Source of the DNA: Solirubrobacteraceae bacterium
Lineage (GTDB): Bacteria; Actinomycetota; Thermoleophilia; Solirubrobacterales; Solirubrobacteraceae
Direction: 5' to 3'
Assembly: GCA_025928415.1 (NCBI GenBank)
Contig: JAICJK010000130.1
Span: forward strand, 1 to 6,918
DNA length: 6,918 nucleotides
Shown one piece after another: positions 5,400 to 6,918 of the stretch. The notes below the pieces were generated by a model. That model was not told the origin of the DNA. It saw only the letters and a list, made by a program, of their open reading frames with translations, and did not search any database. A program made the position numbers and the translations under genes. Within the stretch, counting starts at the first letter, position 1, and each line of letters starts with the position of its first letter.

Positions 5400-6788
5400 A
5401 TGGCCGACGACCCGACGCCGACGAGCCGCCTCAACCGGACCGCGCGCCTGGGCGGCCTGGTCGCGGGGCAGGGCGCCCGCGTGGCGGGCGGGCGGATCAT
5501 GGACCGGGCGCGCAACGAGGACGGACGCGACCGCGCGCAGCGCAAGCGCACCGCGGCCGTCGTCGAGCAGATCGTCGTGCAGCTCGGGCAGATGAAGGGC
5601 GCCGCGATGAAGCTCGGCCAGGTGCTCTCCACGATCGACCTCCCCGGGCTCGAGCCCGAGGACGCCGAGCGCATCAAGACGCGCCTGGCCGACCTGCGCG
5701 ACCAGGCGCCGAAGGTGCCCTTCGCGCGCCTCGAGAAGCTGATGGCCGCCGAGTGGGGTCAGCCGGTGGGCCGCGTGCTGGCCGACATCGACCCGGACGC
5801 CGTCGCCGCCGCGTCGATCGGCCAGGTCCACCGGGCCACGACGCGGGACGGCGCCGACGTCGCGATCAAGGTCCAGTACCCGGGCATCGCCGAGGCCGTG
5901 GACTCCGACCTGCGCAACCTGCGCCTCCTGCTCCCGCTCCTGCGCCGCGTCGCGCCGGGTCTCGACACCGCCGCCCTGGCCGACGAGCTGCGCGACCGCG
6001 TCAGCGAGGAGCTCGACTACGAGCTCGAGGCCCAGCACACGCGGCGGGTCGCCCGCGGCTGGCGCGACCATCCGCACGCCTTCGTCCCCGCGGTGCTCAC
6101 CGACCTGTCGACGCGCCGCGTCCTGGTCACCGAGTTCGTCGACGGCGCCTCGTTCGCCGCGGCCAAGGCGGCGCCCGACGCCGAGCGCGACCGCATCGGC
6201 GAGATCGTCCACCGCTTCTACTTCGACACCGCGCGCCGGCTCGGCCTGGCGCTGGGCGACCCGCACCCGGGCAACTTCCTGCTCGCCGGCGACGGCCGCG
6301 TCGCCTTCCTCGACTTCGGGATGCTGCGGGCGATGGCCCCGGGCTACCTGGACCGCGAGGGCGACCTCTACCGGGGCTTGCGCGCGGGCGACCGCGCGGA
6401 GGTCCGGGCCGTCATGGACGAGCTGGGCTACCTGCCGGCGCCGTGGCCGTTCGACGACGAGCTGCTGTTCGACTACCTGTGGATCACCGGCTCGTGGATG
6501 CTCGAGGACCCGCAGCCGCGCCGCCTGTCGGGCGAGACCGGCTTCGAGATGATGGACCGCGTCACGCGGATGGGCGACGGCTGGGGGCAGATGATCCGCG
6601 CCTTCTCGGTCCCCCGCGAGGCGCTGCTGCTGCGGCGCATGGAGAACATGGTCTTCAGCGCCTGCGCCGATCTGCGGGCCGCCTGCGACTGGCGCGCGCT
6701 GGGCGACGAGCTGGTCGCCGGCGAGCCCGCGCGCACCCCCCTGGGGCGCGAGCACGCGGCCTGGGTGCAGACCCGCGGCGGGCGCTGA
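5400..6788 (+). CDS. ABC1/UbiB (AarF/ADCK) family atypical protein kinase-like protein
   Basis: A 462-residue protein containing the full ABC1/UbiB kinase-like core. The family-specific KxGQ motif is K71-L-G-Q74 within [13 protein letters not shown]. The alanine-rich nucleotide loop that replaces the glycine loop is AAASIGQVH (136-144), and the ATP-binding lysine is in VAIKVQYPG (Lys157). The ELDYELEA segment (204-211) supplies the helix-C glutamate, the catalytic loop is DPHPGNF (287-293), and the metal-binding DFG is 305-307. All key residues are present, so ATPase/kinase-like activity is expected. Family members (UbiB, COQ8/ADCK3) support quinone biosynthesis and lipid handling in membranes. 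Actinobacteria generally use menaquinone, so the exact role here is open. No membrane helix is evident, unlike E. coli UbiB, which has C-terminal ones. The start follows from the short gap and the family-like N-terminus ([19 protein letters not shown]). The gene converges on the right-edge gene 31 bp away. Confidence 0.95.
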   Translation: MADDPTPTSRLNRTARLGGLVAGQGARVAGGRIMDRARNEDGRDRAQRKRTAAVVEQIVVQLGQMKGAAMKLGQVLSTIDLPGLEPEDAERIKTRLADLRDQAPKVPFARLEKLMAAEWGQPVGRVLADIDPDAVAAASIGQVHRATTRDGADVAIKVQYPGIAEAVDSDLRNLRLLLPLLRRVAPGLDTAALADELRDRVSEELDYELEAQHTRRVARGWRDHPHAFVPAVLTDLSTRRVLVTEFVDGASFAAAKAAPDAERDRIGEIVHRFYFDTARRLGLALGDPHPGNFLLAGDGRVAFLDFGMLRAMAPGYLDREGDLYRGLRAGDRAEVRAVMDELGYLPAPWPFDDELLFDYLWITGSWMLEDPQPRRLSGETGFEMMDRVTRMGDGWGQMIRAFSVPREALLLRRMENMVFSACADLRAACDWRALGDELVAGEPARTPLGREHAAWVQTRGGR

Positions 6789-6795
6789 GCTCCCG

Positions 6796-6840
6796 CGCCG
6801 CGGGCCGGCGGTCGGGTTCCTACGCCGCGCGGGCCGGCGT
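6796..6840. terminator. Two small GC hairpins at the convergent gene junction
   Basis: Stem CGCCG/CGGCG with a 5-nt loop (6796-6810) lies in the 31-bp gap. Stem ACGCCG/CGGCGT with a 7-nt loop (6822-6840) overlaps the 3' end of the minus-strand gene. Both contain the same 12-bp sequence CGCGGGCCGGCG (6799-6810 and 6828-6839). Neither is followed by a T-tract on either strand. Position between convergent stops suggests a bidirectional transcription end, but hairpins this short arise easily in such GC-rich DNA. Confidence 0.3.
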
Positions 6841-6918
6841 CCCCGGCCCGACGACCAGGACGTCGACGTCGTCGCCGGCACGCTCGCGGGCGGCGTCGGC
6901 CAGCGAGTGCCCGAGGCG
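6820..6918 (-). CDS. C-terminal 32 residues of an unidentified protein (N-terminus beyond window)
   Basis: The minus-strand frame ending at TAG (6822-6820) is open to the right edge and encodes 32 residues with protein-like composition: an amphipathic helix GHSLADAARERAG, then a hydrophobic strand VDVLVVGPGTPARAA at the C-terminus. A final alpha/beta pair like this is typical of Rossmann-like or nucleotide-binding folds, but the fragment is too short to name a family. The competing minus-strand frame here, which continues antisense through the kinase gene, is arginine- and proline-rich without such a pattern. The gene is convergent with the kinase gene. Confidence 0.6.
   Translation of the reverse strand, partial: RLGHSLADAARERAGDDVDVLVVGPGTPARAA

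Noticed and set aside
5391..6881. A 496-codon minus-strand frame antisense to the kinase gene
   Set aside because: The plus-strand frame contains every ABC1/UbiB motif in order; the antisense translation is a biased composition without domains.
1..6918. Search for mobile elements, CRISPR arrays, tRNA/rRNA genes, toxin-antitoxin or defence modules
   Set aside because: No spaced direct-repeat arrays, transposase or integrase motifs, tRNA-like cloverleaf sequences or defence-family proteins were seen in either strand.

Overview
The window is very GC-rich with strong G/C at third codon positions, so long shadow frames run antisense to almost every real gene. The small secreted protein at 4842-5366, with a signal peptide followed by ten-residue repeats of the SVGxxQLRDG / AVGxxxIRxG type, is a style I associate with Thermoleophilia (Solirubrobacterales-like Actinobacteria). 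The actinobacterial-type ABC1/UbiB kinase and frequent GTG starts fit that. The assignment rests on protein style only.

Minus strand, read right to left from 4760: a ten-helix EamA/DMT-family transporter (4760-3864); a 98-bp gap with a GC-rich hairpin and a strong Shine-Dalgarno; a divergent Crp/Fnr-type regulator (3765-3019); a TsaA-like (TrmO-family) SAM-binding protein (3022-2549); and a 136-residue unknown protein (2552-2142). The last three overlap by 4 bp at each junction (ATGA, then GTGA) and look like a translationally coupled unit. After an 87-bp gap comes a large membrane sensor (2054 to the left edge): TM - CHASE3-like - TM - HAMP - three PAS domains, with the output domain beyond the window. 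This sensor's frame is open at the left edge and is easily missed among the shadow frames.

Plus strand: the repeat-containing secreted protein (4842-5366), divergent from the transporter across an 81-bp shared promoter region, then an ABC1/UbiB-family atypical kinase (5400-6788). The kinase converges on the tail of another minus-strand gene (6918-6820), with two small GC hairpins at the junction.

The genes do not form one obvious pathway. The most integrated unit is regulator + TsaA-like protein + unknown protein. I see no CRISPR array, transposon, RNA gene, phage gene or defence system. Most of the window is ordinary chromosomal content; the items worth a second look are the overlapping three-gene unit, the decapeptide-repeat protein and the apparently leaderless starts.
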